Source: an uncultured Christensenella sp.
GTDB taxonomy: Bacteria; Bacillota; Clostridia; Christensenellales; Borkfalkiaceae
Assembly: GCA_910586245.1 (NCBI GenBank)
Contig: CAJUFY010000001.1
Location: 310,001-374,000 of the forward strand
Direction: 5' to 3'
DNA: 64,000 nt
How positions within the stretch are numbered: the stretch's first letter is position 1; the number at the start of each line of letters is the position of its first letter. This document shows, one piece after another, positions 42,194 to 50,512 of the stretch. The notes under the pieces were generated by a model, which saw only the letters and a list, made by a program, of their open reading frames with translations, did not search any database and was not told where the DNA came from. Both the position numbers and the translations under genes were made by a program.

Positions 42194-42888
42194 TTTAAAA
42201 ACTCCTCCGCCGCCAGATTGAATCCGAGCGGATCATCGAGATGCGCAAAGTGCCCGCAGCCTTCCATTACGGTCAGTTTGCTCCCCTTCACGCAAGATCG
42301 GTAAATTTGCGCCGAGGAAACGGGCGTTTCGCCGTCGCGCGCGCCGTTGATAAAGAGCACGGGCACGCCGATCTTCTTCGCGTCTTCGCGCAGATCCTCG
42401 TTCACGATTTTTTTATAACTTTCCCGCATGAGCGGGGAAAGGCTCTTGTATTCCGTACTGCCGAATTTCCGTTCGGCATAGCGCGGCGCGATTTTTTTCA
42501 CGAAACGGTACGTTTTGACGCGCAGTTTGTACGAAAGCGTGCGCTTGGGGATAATCCCCGCACAGCCGCACAACACCGCGCGCGCGAACAGATCGCCGCG
42601 GGAAAGGCACTTTACCGCCACCCGCCCGCCGAACGAATGCGCGATCACGCGGGGGGAAAGGATTTTCATTTCACTCAGCGCTTCCGTCAGCCAGTCGGCG
42701 TAATCGGAAACGGAGTACGCGCGCGTCAGTTTTTCCGCTTCGCCGAACCCGGGAAAATCGAACGCGGTCACGCGGTAGAATTTGGAAAAATAAGATATCT
42801 GCGGGTAAAAACTCTCTTTGGAAGCGAGATAGCCGTGCAACATCACCAGGTCTTCGCCGCTCCCTTTCTGTAAATAAGAAAGTTTCAA
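42190..42888 (-). CDS. Alpha/beta hydrolase
   Basis: The 232-residue protein has the oxyanion motif VMLHGYLAS near residue 19, the nucleophile elbow IAHSFGGRVA near residue 84, an INGARDGETPVS aspartate segment and GCGHFAHLDDP with the catalytic His near the end. These are the parts of a functional serine hydrolase. The substrate is unknown. ATGA overlaps on both sides place it between rimI and murF in one operon. Confidence 0.9.
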   Translation of the reverse strand: MKLSYLQKGSGEDLVMLHGYLASKESFYPQISYFSKFYRVTAFDFPGFGEAEKLTRAYSVSDYADWLTEALSEMKILSPRVIAHSFGGRVAVKCLSRGDLFARAVLCGCAGIIPKRTLSYKLRVKTYRFVKKIAPRYAERKFGSTEYKSLSPLMRESYKKIVNEDLREDAKKIGVPVLFINGARDGETPVSSAQIYRSCVKGSKLTVMEGCGHFAHLDDPLGFNLAAEEFLK

Positions 42889-43322
42889 TCGAGCTCCTTT
42901 TTCATAACGAGGGCGTCCTCGCCGTCGGGATAGTAGCGGCTGCGGCAGTAAACGCCCGCAAAACCGCGCTTTAAATAGAGCGTCTGCGCGGACGCGTTGG
43001 AAACGCGGACTTCCAAAAACACCCGTTTCACCCCTCTGCGCCGCGCCTCTTCGAGTAAGTCGTCTAAAATTTTTCCGCCGCGGCCGCAGCTGCGGTACAT
43101 TTCGGCGGTGGCGATCAGCTGGATTTCCCCCTCGTCGAGCGCGACGCTCAGCCCGCCGTACGCGACGATCGAACCGTCCTCTTCGAGCAGGGAACCAAAA
43201 AAATTATCCGAAACGAAGGAGTCGGCAAGCATTCTGCGGTTCCAGCCTTCGGCGGCAAAACATTCCTTTTCCAGCGCGGCGATGCCGTCTAAATCCTCCA
43301 TCGTCCAACTTCTGCCGTTCAT
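42885..43322 (-). CDS. rimI: Ribosomal-protein-alanine N-acetyltransferase-like GNAT protein
   Basis: The 145-residue GNAT protein begins MNGRSWTMEDLDGIAALEKE and has the acetyl-CoA site CGRGGKILDDLLEEARRRG and the LEVRVSNASAQTLYLKRGF motif of RimI. Its place after tsaB is the classic one. The ATG at 43322 overlaps the tsaB stop (ATGA); a longer frame to 43448 is only read-through of the tsaB region. Confidence 0.9.
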   Translation of the reverse strand: MNGRSWTMEDLDGIAALEKECFAAEGWNRRMLADSFVSDNFFGSLLEEDGSIVAYGGLSVALDEGEIQLIATAEMYRSCGRGGKILDDLLEEARRRGVKRVFLEVRVSNASAQTLYLKRGFAGVYCRSRYYPDGEDALVMKKELD

Positions 43323-43930
43323 TTGCGCGCCTCCTCCGCCGAACTCTTCCGCAAATACAGCGCCGTAAGCGCCGCGGCGGGAACGCGCTTTCCGCTTTGC
43401 GCAAGCACGGCGTTCACCAGCCCGTCGCAAGGATCGACTTTGCGGCACCCTTCGAATAAAACTTCCGCCGCCGCGGGTACAAACCCTTCGGCGATTTTAT
43501 CGCGCACCTCTTCCGACGAAAGAAAAGCGGGCGGCGATAAAATGCTCCTGTCTTCGCCGTAACCGCAGGCGTAATAATTGCCGTGTCCCGCGCCGACGAG
43601 CGCAAGCAGTTTGCCTCCCGTTTCAGCGTATGCGATACAGTCCAAAGAGGTTACCGCAACGGCGGGTTTATCGCAGGCGAAACACAGTCCTTTTACCGTG
43701 GAAATCCCGATGCGGATTCCCGTGAACGATCCCGGCCCCGTCACGCAGGCGATGAAATCGCATTCGCCGACCGACAAATCCGCGCGTTTTAAAATCGTTT
43801 CGATCTGATCCGTTAAAACCGTGGAATGCCGCGCCGTGCAGTCGGGCACGAACGCAACCTGCGTTTCCCCTTCGCGGCAAGCGGCAAGCGACAGATAAGC
43901 CGCGCTCGTATCGATTGCAAGAAAATTCAA
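43319..43930 (-). CDS. tsaB: tRNA threonylcarbamoyladenosine biosynthesis protein TsaB
   Basis: The 203-residue protein begins NFLAIDTSAAYLSLA and has ARHSTVLTDQIETIL and TGPGSFTGIRIGISTVKGL, the TsaB signatures. It works with TsaD and TsaE to make t6A37 in tRNA. I place the start at the TTG 43930, which overlaps the tsaE stop TGA and follows GAGGGAG by a normal distance; no ATG fits. Confidence 0.9.
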   Translation of the reverse strand: MNFLAIDTSAAYLSLAACREGETQVAFVPDCTARHSTVLTDQIETILKRADLSVGECDFIACVTGPGSFTGIRIGISTVKGLCFACDKPAVAVTSLDCIAYAETGGKLLALVGAGHGNYYACGYGEDRSILSPPAFLSSEEVRDKIAEGFVPAAAEVLFEGCRKVDPCDGLVNAVLAQSGKRVPAAALTALYLRKSSAEEARK

Positions 43931-44328
43931 AATTCGATCTCCCTCGCGTGTTCCCCGCACTTTATAACCGTAATCTTTTTGCAGTCCGCAGGCAACAGCC
44001 CCGCGATATTTTCGCTCCACTCCACGAGGCAGATTCCGCCCGCTTCGAAATAATCGCAAAAACCCAGCTCCTCCGCCTGCCGTTCGCTTGAAACGCGGTA
44101 GCAGTCGAAATGGAACAAACGGTTTTCGTAGCTGTTGACGTAGGCGTACGTCGGGCTCGTCACTTCGCAGACGATTCCCAGCCCCGCCGCAATTCCCTTT
44201 GCAACGAGCGTCTTGCCCGCGCCGAGCTCGCCTTCGAGCAAAACGGTATCCCCCGCGCGCAGCGTTTTAGCATATTGTTTTGCCCATTCGAGCGTATCTT
44301 CGGGCGATGCGGAATAAAAAACAGCCAT
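43927..44328 (-). CDS. tsaE: tRNA threonylcarbamoyladenosine biosynthesis ATPase TsaE
   Basis: The 133-residue ATPase has the P-loop LEGELGAGKTLVAKGIA, the SPTYAYVNSYE segment and HFDCYRVSS, all typical of TsaE. It is the first gene of the tsaE-tsaB-rimI-hydrolase-murF operon. The ATG at 44328 is only 6 nt after the -10 box, so the mRNA is predicted to be leaderless; longer frames to 44391 start upstream of the promoter. Confidence 0.92.
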   Translation of the reverse strand: MAVFYSASPEDTLEWAKQYAKTLRAGDTVLLEGELGAGKTLVAKGIAAGLGIVCEVTSPTYAYVNSYENRLFHFDCYRVSSERQAEELGFCDYFEAGGICLVEWSENIAGLLPADCKKITVIKCGEHAREIEF

Positions 44329-44334
44329 ATGCGT

Positions 44335-44363
44335 ATTATATCGCATACGGCTGAAGATTGCAA
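44335..44363 (-). promoter_or_regulatory. Promoter of the tsaE operon
   Basis: TTGCAA (44358-44363) and TATAAT (44335-44340), read on the minus strand, are 17 bp apart. The predicted start is on the tsaE ATG. Confidence 0.75.
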
Positions 44364-44387
44364 GTTTTTGCGTTAATTTTGCGGTTT

Positions 44388-45116
44388 TCACTCCGCTTTT
44401 TTCGACTTTTTCTTACCCTTTGCCTGCGCCATACGCTTTTCGAATTTATCCGAAGTCATCTTGATAAAGCGGGAGAGCGGCTTATAGAGCAGGAACACGA
44501 CGACGCTGATTCCGACGCTCTTGATCGCATTGAACGCGAGAACGAAGTACCAGACTTTGGCGAACTGATCTGCAATGCCGAAGAACGGGAAGTTGATGTA
44601 ACGGTTTACGAGAAGGCTGCTGCCGATCTGCACGACGCACGCAATCGCAAGGAACAGCGTCACCCACTTTCTGCCTTTTAAAAAGCGGTAGGCAACCGAA
44701 GGCACGATGATGTATGCGGTAGACATAATAAAGTTCGCAACTTCGCCCACGCCCGCAGTGCCCGAATCGGCAAAACAAAGCAGTTCTTTGATCCCGATGG
44801 AAACGATCGCTTCCACCGGCCCGAAGATGAAGCCTTCGAACATGAAAAACACGTTCGCGAAATCGAGTTTCAGATAGGGCGTCGCGGGGAAGATCGGGAA
44901 TTCCAGAAAAGTGATCACGTACGCGAGCGCGGTAAACAGCGCCATGTAGGCAATGCGCGGCGCGGTGAAATGCGCGCGCAGCACTGCTTTTGCTTTGCCC
45001 GATTTCTTTTCGGGCACGGGTTCCGCGGATACCGCAGGTTTCGTTGCGGGATCGGCGGTTGCTTCGGCGGCGGCAATTTCTTCCGCCGCGGTGGAAACGG
45101 TGCGTTCTTCTTCCAT
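44388..45116 (-). CDS. ribU: ECF transporter S component, riboflavin-type (RibU)
   Basis: The 242-residue protein has a Pro/Ala/Glu-rich N-terminal part (1-50), then about six membrane helices with the S-component start RIAYMALFTALAYVITFLEFP and the FEGFIFGPVEAIVSIGIKEL segment, and a basic C-terminal tail. S components bind the vitamin and work with a shared EcfAAT module, whose genes are not here. The FMN riboswitch in its leader shows that the substrate is riboflavin or a related flavin. The terminator after the riboswitch would stop transcription when FMN is high. Confidence 0.9.
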   Translation of the reverse strand: MEEERTVSTAAEEIAAAEATADPATKPAVSAEPVPEKKSGKAKAVLRAHFTAPRIAYMALFTALAYVITFLEFPIFPATPYLKLDFANVFFMFEGFIFGPVEAIVSIGIKELLCFADSGTAGVGEVANFIMSTAYIIVPSVAYRFLKGRKWVTLFLAIACVVQIGSSLLVNRYINFPFFGIADQFAKVWYFVLAFNAIKSVGISVVVFLLYKPLSRFIKMTSDKFEKRMAQAKGKKKSKKAE

Positions 45117-45160
45117 AAAAAATACCTCTGAAAAAATTGATTTCGGATATTCTTTGAAAG

Positions 45161-45186
45161 AAAAAAGCGCCCCAAAAAAGGGGCGC
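45161..45186 (-). terminator. Riboswitch-controlled terminator of ribU
   Basis: GCGCCCC (45167-45173) and GGGGCGC (45180-45186) form a 7-bp stem followed by six T residues on the minus strand. Confidence 0.85.
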
Positions 45187-45202
45187 GAAAAATTCGCTTG
45201 AT

Positions 45203-45308
45203 CATTCTTTTATCATCCGGACTATACCGTCGGTACGGGAATTTCACCCGATCGGGAGCAAACGCTCTTCGCAGACTTTACTGCCGGTGAGGATTTTCGC
45301 CTCGCCCC
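45203..45308 (-). promoter_or_regulatory. FMN riboswitch (RFN element)
   Basis: On the minus strand the conserved RFN blocks appear in order: GGCGAGGCGAAAATCCTC, ACCGGCAGT, GTCTGCGA, GGTGAAATTCCCGTACCGAC, GGTATAGTCCGGATG and a final AAAAGAA. A terminator follows, then ribU. Binding of FMN should favour termination. Confidence 0.95.
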
Positions 45309-45592
45309 AAAGAATATACGATTGTTTGCATTATATCATACGGTAATATATTTCGCAAGCGATTTTTTTGCTTTTTTTCCAAATTCCTATCTCTTTGAAC
45401 GTTGATACGGAAACAAATCCCGCTCACGTGTTTAAAGATCAGGCAAGTCTTTCTCTTGATTATTTTAAACTGCGTACTGTTTTTATAGCAATCGATAATA
45501 TTCGCAACGAGCAGATCTGCCAGCAAACGTCCAAATCCGTCGATAAAAAAGTCATCGTCCGGCATAAATTCTTCTTCTGTAAAAGTTTCCAT
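45278..45592 (-). CDS. Small hypothetical protein divergent from an HTH gene
   Basis: The 104-residue reading frame begins METFTEEEFMPDDDFFIDGFGRLLADLL and is followed by basic segments. It is preceded by a perfect consensus promoter (45635-45663). Its 3' end overlaps the ribU promoter and the first part of the FMN riboswitch, which argues that either the frame is truncated or the overlap is tolerated. The acidic N-terminal 40 residues look most protein-like. No family was recognised. It may be regulated by the divergent small HTH protein. Confidence 0.4.
   Translation of the reverse strand: METFTEEEFMPDDDFFIDGFGRLLADLLVANIIDCYKNSTQFKIIKRKTCLIFKHVSGICFRINVQRDRNLEKKQKNRLRNILPYDIMQTIVYSLGRGENPHRQ
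45330..45358 (-). promoter_or_regulatory. Promoter of the ribU riboswitch transcript
   Basis: TTGCGA (45353-45358) and TATAAT (45330-45335), read on the minus strand, are 17 bp apart. Confidence 0.75.
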
Positions 45593-45634
45593 AACATTAC
45601 ACCCAAATCCCAGTTATAAACTTGGATTAAAACC

Positions 45635-45663
45635 ATTATAAGTTACAAACTGTATAATGTCAA
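45635..45663 (-). promoter_or_regulatory. Consensus promoter facing the 104-residue gene
   Basis: TTGACA (45658-45663) and TATAAT (45635-45640), read on the minus strand, are 17 bp apart. The -35 box overlaps the last base of a plus-strand TATAAT (45653-45658) of the HTH gene. Two copies of AGTTAYAAACT (45613-45623 and 45642-45652) lie here and may be operator sites. Confidence 0.7.
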
Positions 45664-45681
45664 GTAGTGGGATAAAAAAAT

Positions 45682-45885
45682 ATGCAAGAACTTTATAATT
45701 TGGCAAAAAACTTAAAAACGTTGAGAGAAGAAAATCATTATACGCAACAATACGTAGCCGATCAGTTGGCAATCAAAGCGCAATCTTACCGTGCTTACGA
45801 AATCGGAATTACCGTCCCGACCTTAAAACATTTCATACAATTAGCGAAACTTTACGAAGTTTCGTTAAACGAACTGATAGAATAA
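45682..45885 (+). CDS. Small Cro/CI-type HTH regulator
   Basis: The 67-residue protein is a bare XRE helix-turn-helix domain: LKTLREENHYTQQYVADQLAI, then QSYRAYEIGITVPTLKHFIQLAKLYEVS. Such small proteins are often autoregulators. It is divergent from the 104-residue gene, with overlapping promoters, so mutual or autoregulation is likely. Base composition is more AT-rich than the neighbours, which may mark an acquired piece. Confidence 0.85.
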   Translation: MQELYNLAKNLKTLREENHYTQQYVADQLAIKAQSYRAYEIGITVPTLKHFIQLAKLYEVSLNELIE

Positions 45886-45910
45886 GCCCCCGCCGAACGG
45901 CGGGGGCTTA
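45883..45910. terminator. Terminator between the HTH gene and glyA
   Basis: A 13-bp perfect stem (45883-45895 with 45898-45910, loop AA) rich in G and C lies between the convergent genes. The T tracts are weak. Confidence 0.7.
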
Positions 45911-45923
45911 CGCTTTATTTTGA

Positions 45924-47174
45924 TTACAGAATATCGTTTGCGTACAGCGGGAACGCTTCGCAAAGCGCTGCGACGCGGGCGGAAACTTCTTCGACGGCTT
46001 CCTCTTTTTTGATAATGATATCGGTCACGAGGTCGGCAATCGTAACCGCCTCGTTTTCCTTCATGCCGCGCGAAGTGATCGCGGGCGTCCCGATTCTTAC
46101 CCCGCTCGTAATAAAGGGCGAAGTCGTTTCAAAGGGAATGGTATTCTTGTTTGCAGTGATATGCGCGCGGTCGAGCAAAGCTTCCAGCTCCTTCCCCGTC
46201 AGATTCTCGTTCCGAAGATCGACGAGCATCAAATGATTGTCCGTCCCGCCCGAAACGAGCCGCACGCCGTTTTCGGTAAAGCGATCCGCCATCGCCGCGG
46301 CGTTTTTGATGATCTGTTGCTGATAAGCTTTGAACGCGGGAGAAAGCGCCTCTTTGAAAGCGACCGCCTTTGCGGCAATCACGTGCATCAAAGGCCCGCC
46401 CTGCGTGCCGGGGAAGATCGCCTTGTCGATCGCTTTGCCGTATTGCTCTTTGCACATGATCGCGCCGCCGCGCGGACCGCGCAGCGTCTTGTGCGTGGTC
46501 GTGGTTACGAAATCGGCGTAAGGAACGGGCGAAGGATGCAATCCCGCAGCGACCAAACCCGCGATGTGCGCGATGTCCACCATCATCAACGCGCCGACTT
46601 TATCGCAGATTTCGCGGATCCGCTTAAAATCGAGGATTCTGGGATATGCGCTTGCGCCCGAAACGATGAGTTTGGGCTTGCATTCCAGCGCGATTTTTTC
46701 CATTTCGTCGTAATCGATCGTTTCCGTTTCGGGCGAAACGCCGTAAGGCACGATGTTGAAATACGTGCCCGAAACGTTTACGGGCGAACCGTGCGTCAAA
46801 TGCCCGCCGTGCGATAAGTTCATGCCCATAATGGTATCGCCGGGTTTTAAAACGGAAAAGTACACGGCGAAATTCGCCTGCGCGCCGCTGTGCGGCTGTA
46901 CGTTGCAGTATTCGCAGCCGAACAGTTCCTTCATGCGCGATCTTGCAAGATCTTCGGCGACGTCTACGAACTCGCAGCCGCCGTAATAGCGCTTGCCGGG
47001 GTAACCTTCGGCGTATTTGTTGGTGAGATGGCTTCCCATCGCCGCCATCACGGCGGGAGAGACGATATTTTCGCTTGCGATCAGCTCGATATTTCCTCTT
47101 TGACGGGCAAGTTCCTGTTCCATTGCAAGGCACAGTTCGGGGTCGGTGTTTCTGATACAGCTGAGATCGATCAT
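45924..47174 (-). CDS. glyA: Serine hydroxymethyltransferase
   Basis: The 416-residue PLP enzyme interconverts serine and glycine and feeds one-carbon units to folate. Motifs are ELIASENIVSPAVMAAMGS near the start, the NKYAEGYPGKRYYGGCEFVD segment and VTTTTHKTLRGPRGG near residue 225-235, whose lysine holds PLP. AAAGGAGC precedes the ATG. Confidence 0.96.
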   Translation of the reverse strand: MIDLSCIRNTDPELCLAMEQELARQRGNIELIASENIVSPAVMAAMGSHLTNKYAEGYPGKRYYGGCEFVDVAEDLARSRMKELFGCEYCNVQPHSGAQANFAVYFSVLKPGDTIMGMNLSHGGHLTHGSPVNVSGTYFNIVPYGVSPETETIDYDEMEKIALECKPKLIVSGASAYPRILDFKRIREICDKVGALMMVDIAHIAGLVAAGLHPSPVPYADFVTTTTHKTLRGPRGGAIMCKEQYGKAIDKAIFPGTQGGPLMHVIAAKAVAFKEALSPAFKAYQQQIIKNAAAMADRFTENGVRLVSGGTDNHLMLVDLRNENLTGKELEALLDRAHITANKNTIPFETTSPFITSGVRIGTPAITSRGMKENEAVTIADLVTDIIIKKEEAVEEVSARVAALCEAFPLYANDIL

Positions 47175-47209
47175 TGCAAGCTCCTTTGAATCTTATAACG
47201 TTTTTTTAT

Positions 47210-47238
47210 AGTATAACATTGCAATCCGTAAATTGCAA
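47210..47238 (-). promoter_or_regulatory. Promoter of glyA
   Basis: TTGCAA (47233-47238) and TATACT (47210-47215), read on the minus strand, are 17 bp apart. Confidence 0.7.
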
Positions 47239-47262
47239 GAAAATGAAATAAAAAAATCAACG

Positions 47263-47290
47263 AAGAAAAAACCCGACTGCCGTCGGGTTT
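47263..47290 (-). terminator. Terminator of the two-gene surface protein operon
   Basis: AAACCCGAC (47269-47277) and GTCGGGTTT (47282-47290) form a 9-bp stem followed by T residues on the minus strand. Confidence 0.85.
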
Positions 47291-47293
47291 GAA

Positions 47294-47665
47294 TTATCTT
47301 CTCTTTTTCGTCGCGTAATACACCGCGGGAATGGCGATCGCCGCAAACAGCACGAATACGCCCACCACGATCGCCCCGATCATGAAGCCGTCCGTCTGTT
47401 TGCCGCTCACGTGATCGGCAGTCACCCACTTACCGCCCTCGAAGCGGTAAAGCTGTTTGTTCGTATTGTCGAAATAGGTATCCCCCTCTTTTCCGGGAAT
47501 GGTGGGCGGGCCCTCGCCCTGAATCGGTTGGGCGATCGTTTCCGCCGCAAAAGTTTCCGCCGAAGCGGCAATCTCCGCGCGCGGCGCGAAAAACGCGCCC
47601 GCAAACAGAAACGCTGCGGCAACGACGCACGCAAAACGACGTTTGAAACGGCTCGACTTTTTCAT
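47294..47665 (-). CDS. Small exported single-pass membrane protein
   Basis: The 123-residue protein has a signal peptide (about 1-38), a short exposed part with GKEGDTYFDNTNKQLYRFEG (a motif also seen in phage-tail and surface-adhesin modules), a transmembrane helix (about 93-117) and a KKRR end inside. Topology is the same as for the 909-residue protein encoded just upstream, whose stop overlaps this start (ATGA). A common complex or shared surface role is inferred. No family was recognised. Confidence 0.65.
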   Translation of the reverse strand: MKKSSRFKRRFACVVAAAFLFAGAFFAPRAEIAASAETFAAETIAQPIQGEGPPTIPGKEGDTYFDNTNKQLYRFEGGKWVTADHVSGKQTDGFMIGAIVVGVFVLFAAIAIPAVYYATKKRR

Positions 47666-50394
47666 CAATCGTTTTCCTCCGTTTTATGCTCTTCCGCATT
47701 CTTTTTCATGCGAAGCAGAATCACGACGAGCGCCGCGCCCATGCCGATCGCCGCCGCCCCGAACACGCAAAGCCCCGCGATCAGCCCGACGTTCACCGAA
47801 TGCACGCGCGCGCGCTCCGCTTCCGCCGCCTGATCGATTGCGGAAAGCGCCGCGTCGAACAAAGCGGGAATCTCGTCGGGAACGCCCGCGCCGTCGATCG
47901 TTGCGACCGCGTCTTTCACCGCCGCCAGCTTCCCTACGTCCAGACTGCGCGCGTAAGCTTCGAGCATGGCTTTCGCCGTCTGTTTTTCCTCTTCCAGCGC
48001 GGAAACCAGCCCGTCAATTTCTTCCTTTGCGGAAGTGAACGCAAGGTGCAGGTTTTCAATCGTATCCGCGGCGTCGATCGCGCGCTCCGCAGCAGAAGTA
48101 TCGTAAGAAGGATATCTTTCCCCTTCCGCAGCCAACAGGTCTTTTGCCGCCTGCTTCGCCGCGGCGCACAGCGAAACGCGCGCGGAAGCAAGCACTTCTT
48201 CGCACGCCTGCATACCCTCCGCCGCGGCAAGCTGCGCCTTCGCTTCGGCAACCGCCGATTGAATGCCGTACGCTTCGTACTGCGCAAGCATGCCGTTGAG
48301 TTCCTCTTCCGCCCAGGCGCGGGCAAAATCGTTCTTCGCCGCAACGAGCGCGCGCCCGATTCCGGAAAGAGTGCCCGCCTGCGCGATTTTTTCTTTTCCC
48401 GCGGCGAGCGCCGTTTGCAGCGCGCGCCAGTTCTGATCGGTCAGATATTGCGAAGCGTACCCTTCCAGTTCGGTAAACGCGTTCATGCGCTCCGCCCAAA
48501 GTCCGTTTGCGATTTCGCCGAGCGCGTCCGCCAGCGCGGCGTTGACTTCTTCGATACTTTTAGCGGCGGAAATTGCCGCCTGCGCGGGCGCGGGATCGAA
48601 ATAGAAGTCGATTTCTTCGACGGCGGTTTCGAGCTCTTCAAGCGCGCCCGCCTTTGCCGCCGCCAGCGCAAGCGCGTAAATTTCGCGCTCCGCCTGCGAA
48701 ACGATCATCTGAATCCCCACGACCGTTTCGAAACGTTTGCGTTCCGCGTTATATTTTTCTTGCAATTCCTGCAACGCCGTTCCGTTCTCGCCGTCGGGCG
48801 CGACGATGCTCTGAATCTTATCCTTTGCGGCGGGATACTTTTCCGTAAATCCGTAAGCATACGTGTGCAGGCGCGAAGCCGCTTTTTCCCGTTCCTCTTC
48901 CAACAACCCGTCTACGTAATCTTTGGCTTCGAGGTAAATTTTATGCACCTGATCCGCCGTGCCGGCAAAACGCACCTGCTCGATGAATTCCGCATACTTT
49001 TCGTTTTCCCCGCCGAACACGTACGCGCCGTGTTTGACGAGCGCTTCTTCCGCAGCCTTCTTCCGCGCGCTTACCGTGCCCGAACCGGAGGTATAAGCGC
49101 GACGCGCAAGAAAATCTTTCGCAGCCGCCAGCATATAAGCGACCTCTTCAAAACTCTGCGCGCTGTTGATCCAACCGGCAGGCACGGGCTGGTCTTTGTC
49201 GAATCCCAGCGACGCGGCGTAAGCCTGCATTTCCCCGATCGCTTCGTAGCGCGCGGTTGCAAGCGCAAGATTTTCCAGTTTTTCCAGAGCGCGGCCGAGC
49301 GCGCCGTAAACTTCGTCCCGTACCGTCGCGTCGTCGATTTCGCGCAGTTCGTCCGCAATCGCCTGCGTATAATTATCCACCCCGTGCGATTCCGCATATT
49401 CGCGCAGCGCGTTCAACGCGTAATGGCGGTCGATCTGCACTTTCGAAGCGCTCAGCGACTTCGCAACTTCCGCAAGCGAGGGCGCCGATTCGATGGAGCC
49501 GCAAAAGATACTCAGATCGACGTCCACGCCGAGATCTTCCGCATACGCCTTCAATTCTTCCACCGCTTCCGTACGGGCGCGGTTGAGTTCCGCAAGCGCC
49601 GAATCCTGCGGCTCGACGCGGAACACCTGTTCGTAACTCAGCGCGCCGTAATTTTTCGTTCCCGCAACGGTCGCGGAAAAAACGTAAAAACCTTCGCGCG
49701 TTTCGTCAAGACGGTTGACGCGGGTTGCCGCGTCCTTTTTATAATAGACCTGCGTCTGATCGGCAACGAATCCGTCCCCCTGCGCCCGCGCCGCATAGAT
49801 CGCAAGCACGGTTTCGCCGCAGGCGGCTTCGCCCGAAGGCAGCGGATATTCCGCCAAATCCGCAAATTCCTTTTCGTACCACGTCGTAATGCGCGGGACT
49901 TCTTTCCAGTAGTTTTCCGCCTTACGCACGGGGAAGCGCACCGTTCCCGAAAGCGCCGCATACTCCGCGTCCCCTTCGACGGAAACCGTCATCGAATATT
50001 CCCCCGCGTCCCACGCGCCCATTTCGGCGGCGAGATAATCGGTAAAGTTGCCGATCGGAATTCCGTCGGCGTCGTAATATGCAAAGGTATAGCCGCCCTG
50101 CCCGCCCGTAACCGAAGCAGACACCCGCAGCGGCGAGGCAAGCGCTTTCCCCGTAAAAGTATAATTTACGCGGTCTTTGCCGTACACGGGCACGCCCGTA
50201 AAGGGAACCGTTTCCGCGTCGAACGCTCCCCACGTCCAACCCGTAACCTGCGGGAGTTCCTCCCACGCGTTCGCCGTTTGCGCGGCGGCTGTTTTAAAAG
50301 GAGCGGAAGACTGCGCGCAGAAAAAAATTCCGCCTGCCAAAGCCGTAAACGCGAGAGCTCCCGCGGCGGCAAATCTGATTCCGTACTTTTTCAT
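47665..50394 (-). CDS. Large surface protein with helical repeats and C-terminal membrane anchor
   Basis: The 909-residue protein has a signal peptide (about 1-40), two Ig-like domains (about 45-260, TGWTWGAFDAETVPF and WYEKEFADLAEYPL each start one), then about 550 residues of Ala- and Glu-rich helical repeats with FIVAR-like units (AELNRARTEAVEELKAYAE and similar). A C-terminal transmembrane helix (about 870-893) and a charged cytoplasmic tail end it. Such long helical stalks usually project domains from the cell surface. Function and ligand are unknown. Confidence 0.75.
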   Translation of the reverse strand: MKKYGIRFAAAGALAFTALAGGIFFCAQSSAPFKTAAAQTANAWEELPQVTGWTWGAFDAETVPFTGVPVYGKDRVNYTFTGKALASPLRVSASVTGGQGGYTFAYYDADGIPIGNFTDYLAAEMGAWDAGEYSMTVSVEGDAEYAALSGTVRFPVRKAENYWKEVPRITTWYEKEFADLAEYPLPSGEAACGETVLAIYAARAQGDGFVADQTQVYYKKDAATRVNRLDETREGFYVFSATVAGTKNYGALSYEQVFRVEPQDSALAELNRARTEAVEELKAYAEDLGVDVDLSIFCGSIESAPSLAEVAKSLSASKVQIDRHYALNALREYAESHGVDNYTQAIADELREIDDATVRDEVYGALGRALEKLENLALATARYEAIGEMQAYAASLGFDKDQPVPAGWINSAQSFEEVAYMLAAAKDFLARRAYTSGSGTVSARKKAAEEALVKHGAYVFGGENEKYAEFIEQVRFAGTADQVHKIYLEAKDYVDGLLEEEREKAASRLHTYAYGFTEKYPAAKDKIQSIVAPDGENGTALQELQEKYNAERKRFETVVGIQMIVSQAEREIYALALAAAKAGALEELETAVEEIDFYFDPAPAQAAISAAKSIEEVNAALADALGEIANGLWAERMNAFTELEGYASQYLTDQNWRALQTALAAGKEKIAQAGTLSGIGRALVAAKNDFARAWAEEELNGMLAQYEAYGIQSAVAEAKAQLAAAEGMQACEEVLASARVSLCAAAKQAAKDLLAAEGERYPSYDTSAAERAIDAADTIENLHLAFTSAKEEIDGLVSALEEEKQTAKAMLEAYARSLDVGKLAAVKDAVATIDGAGVPDEIPALFDAALSAIDQAAEAERARVHSVNVGLIAGLCVFGAAAIGMGAALVVILLRMKKNAEEHKTEEND

Positions 50395-50423
50395 AAGTTC
50401 TCCTGTATCTTCTATCCTATATT

Positions 50424-50451
50424 ATTCTACGTTTTCCCCCGAAAAAGTCAA
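50424..50451 (-). promoter_or_regulatory. Promoter of the surface protein operon
   Basis: TTGACT (50446-50451) and TAGAAT (50424-50429), read on the minus strand, are 16 bp apart. Confidence 0.65.
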
Positions 50452-50481
50452 GCTATTTCATAAAAAACCTGTTTCCGCACG

Positions 50482-50508
50482 AAAAAGGCGGGGTTTCCGC
50501 CCCGCCTT
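50482..50508 (-). terminator. Terminator of the MFS transporter gene
   Basis: AAGGCGGGG (50485-50493) and CCCCGCCTT (50500-50508) form a 9-bp stem with T residues after it on the minus strand. Confidence 0.85.
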
Positions 50509-50512
50509 CCGC

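Noticed and set aside
47686..50463. Plus-strand open frame of 925 codons opposite the surface stalk protein
   Set aside because: It is an antisense shadow: highly Arg/Phe-rich, no signal peptide, no ribosome-binding site. The minus-strand protein has a signal peptide, promoter and anchor.
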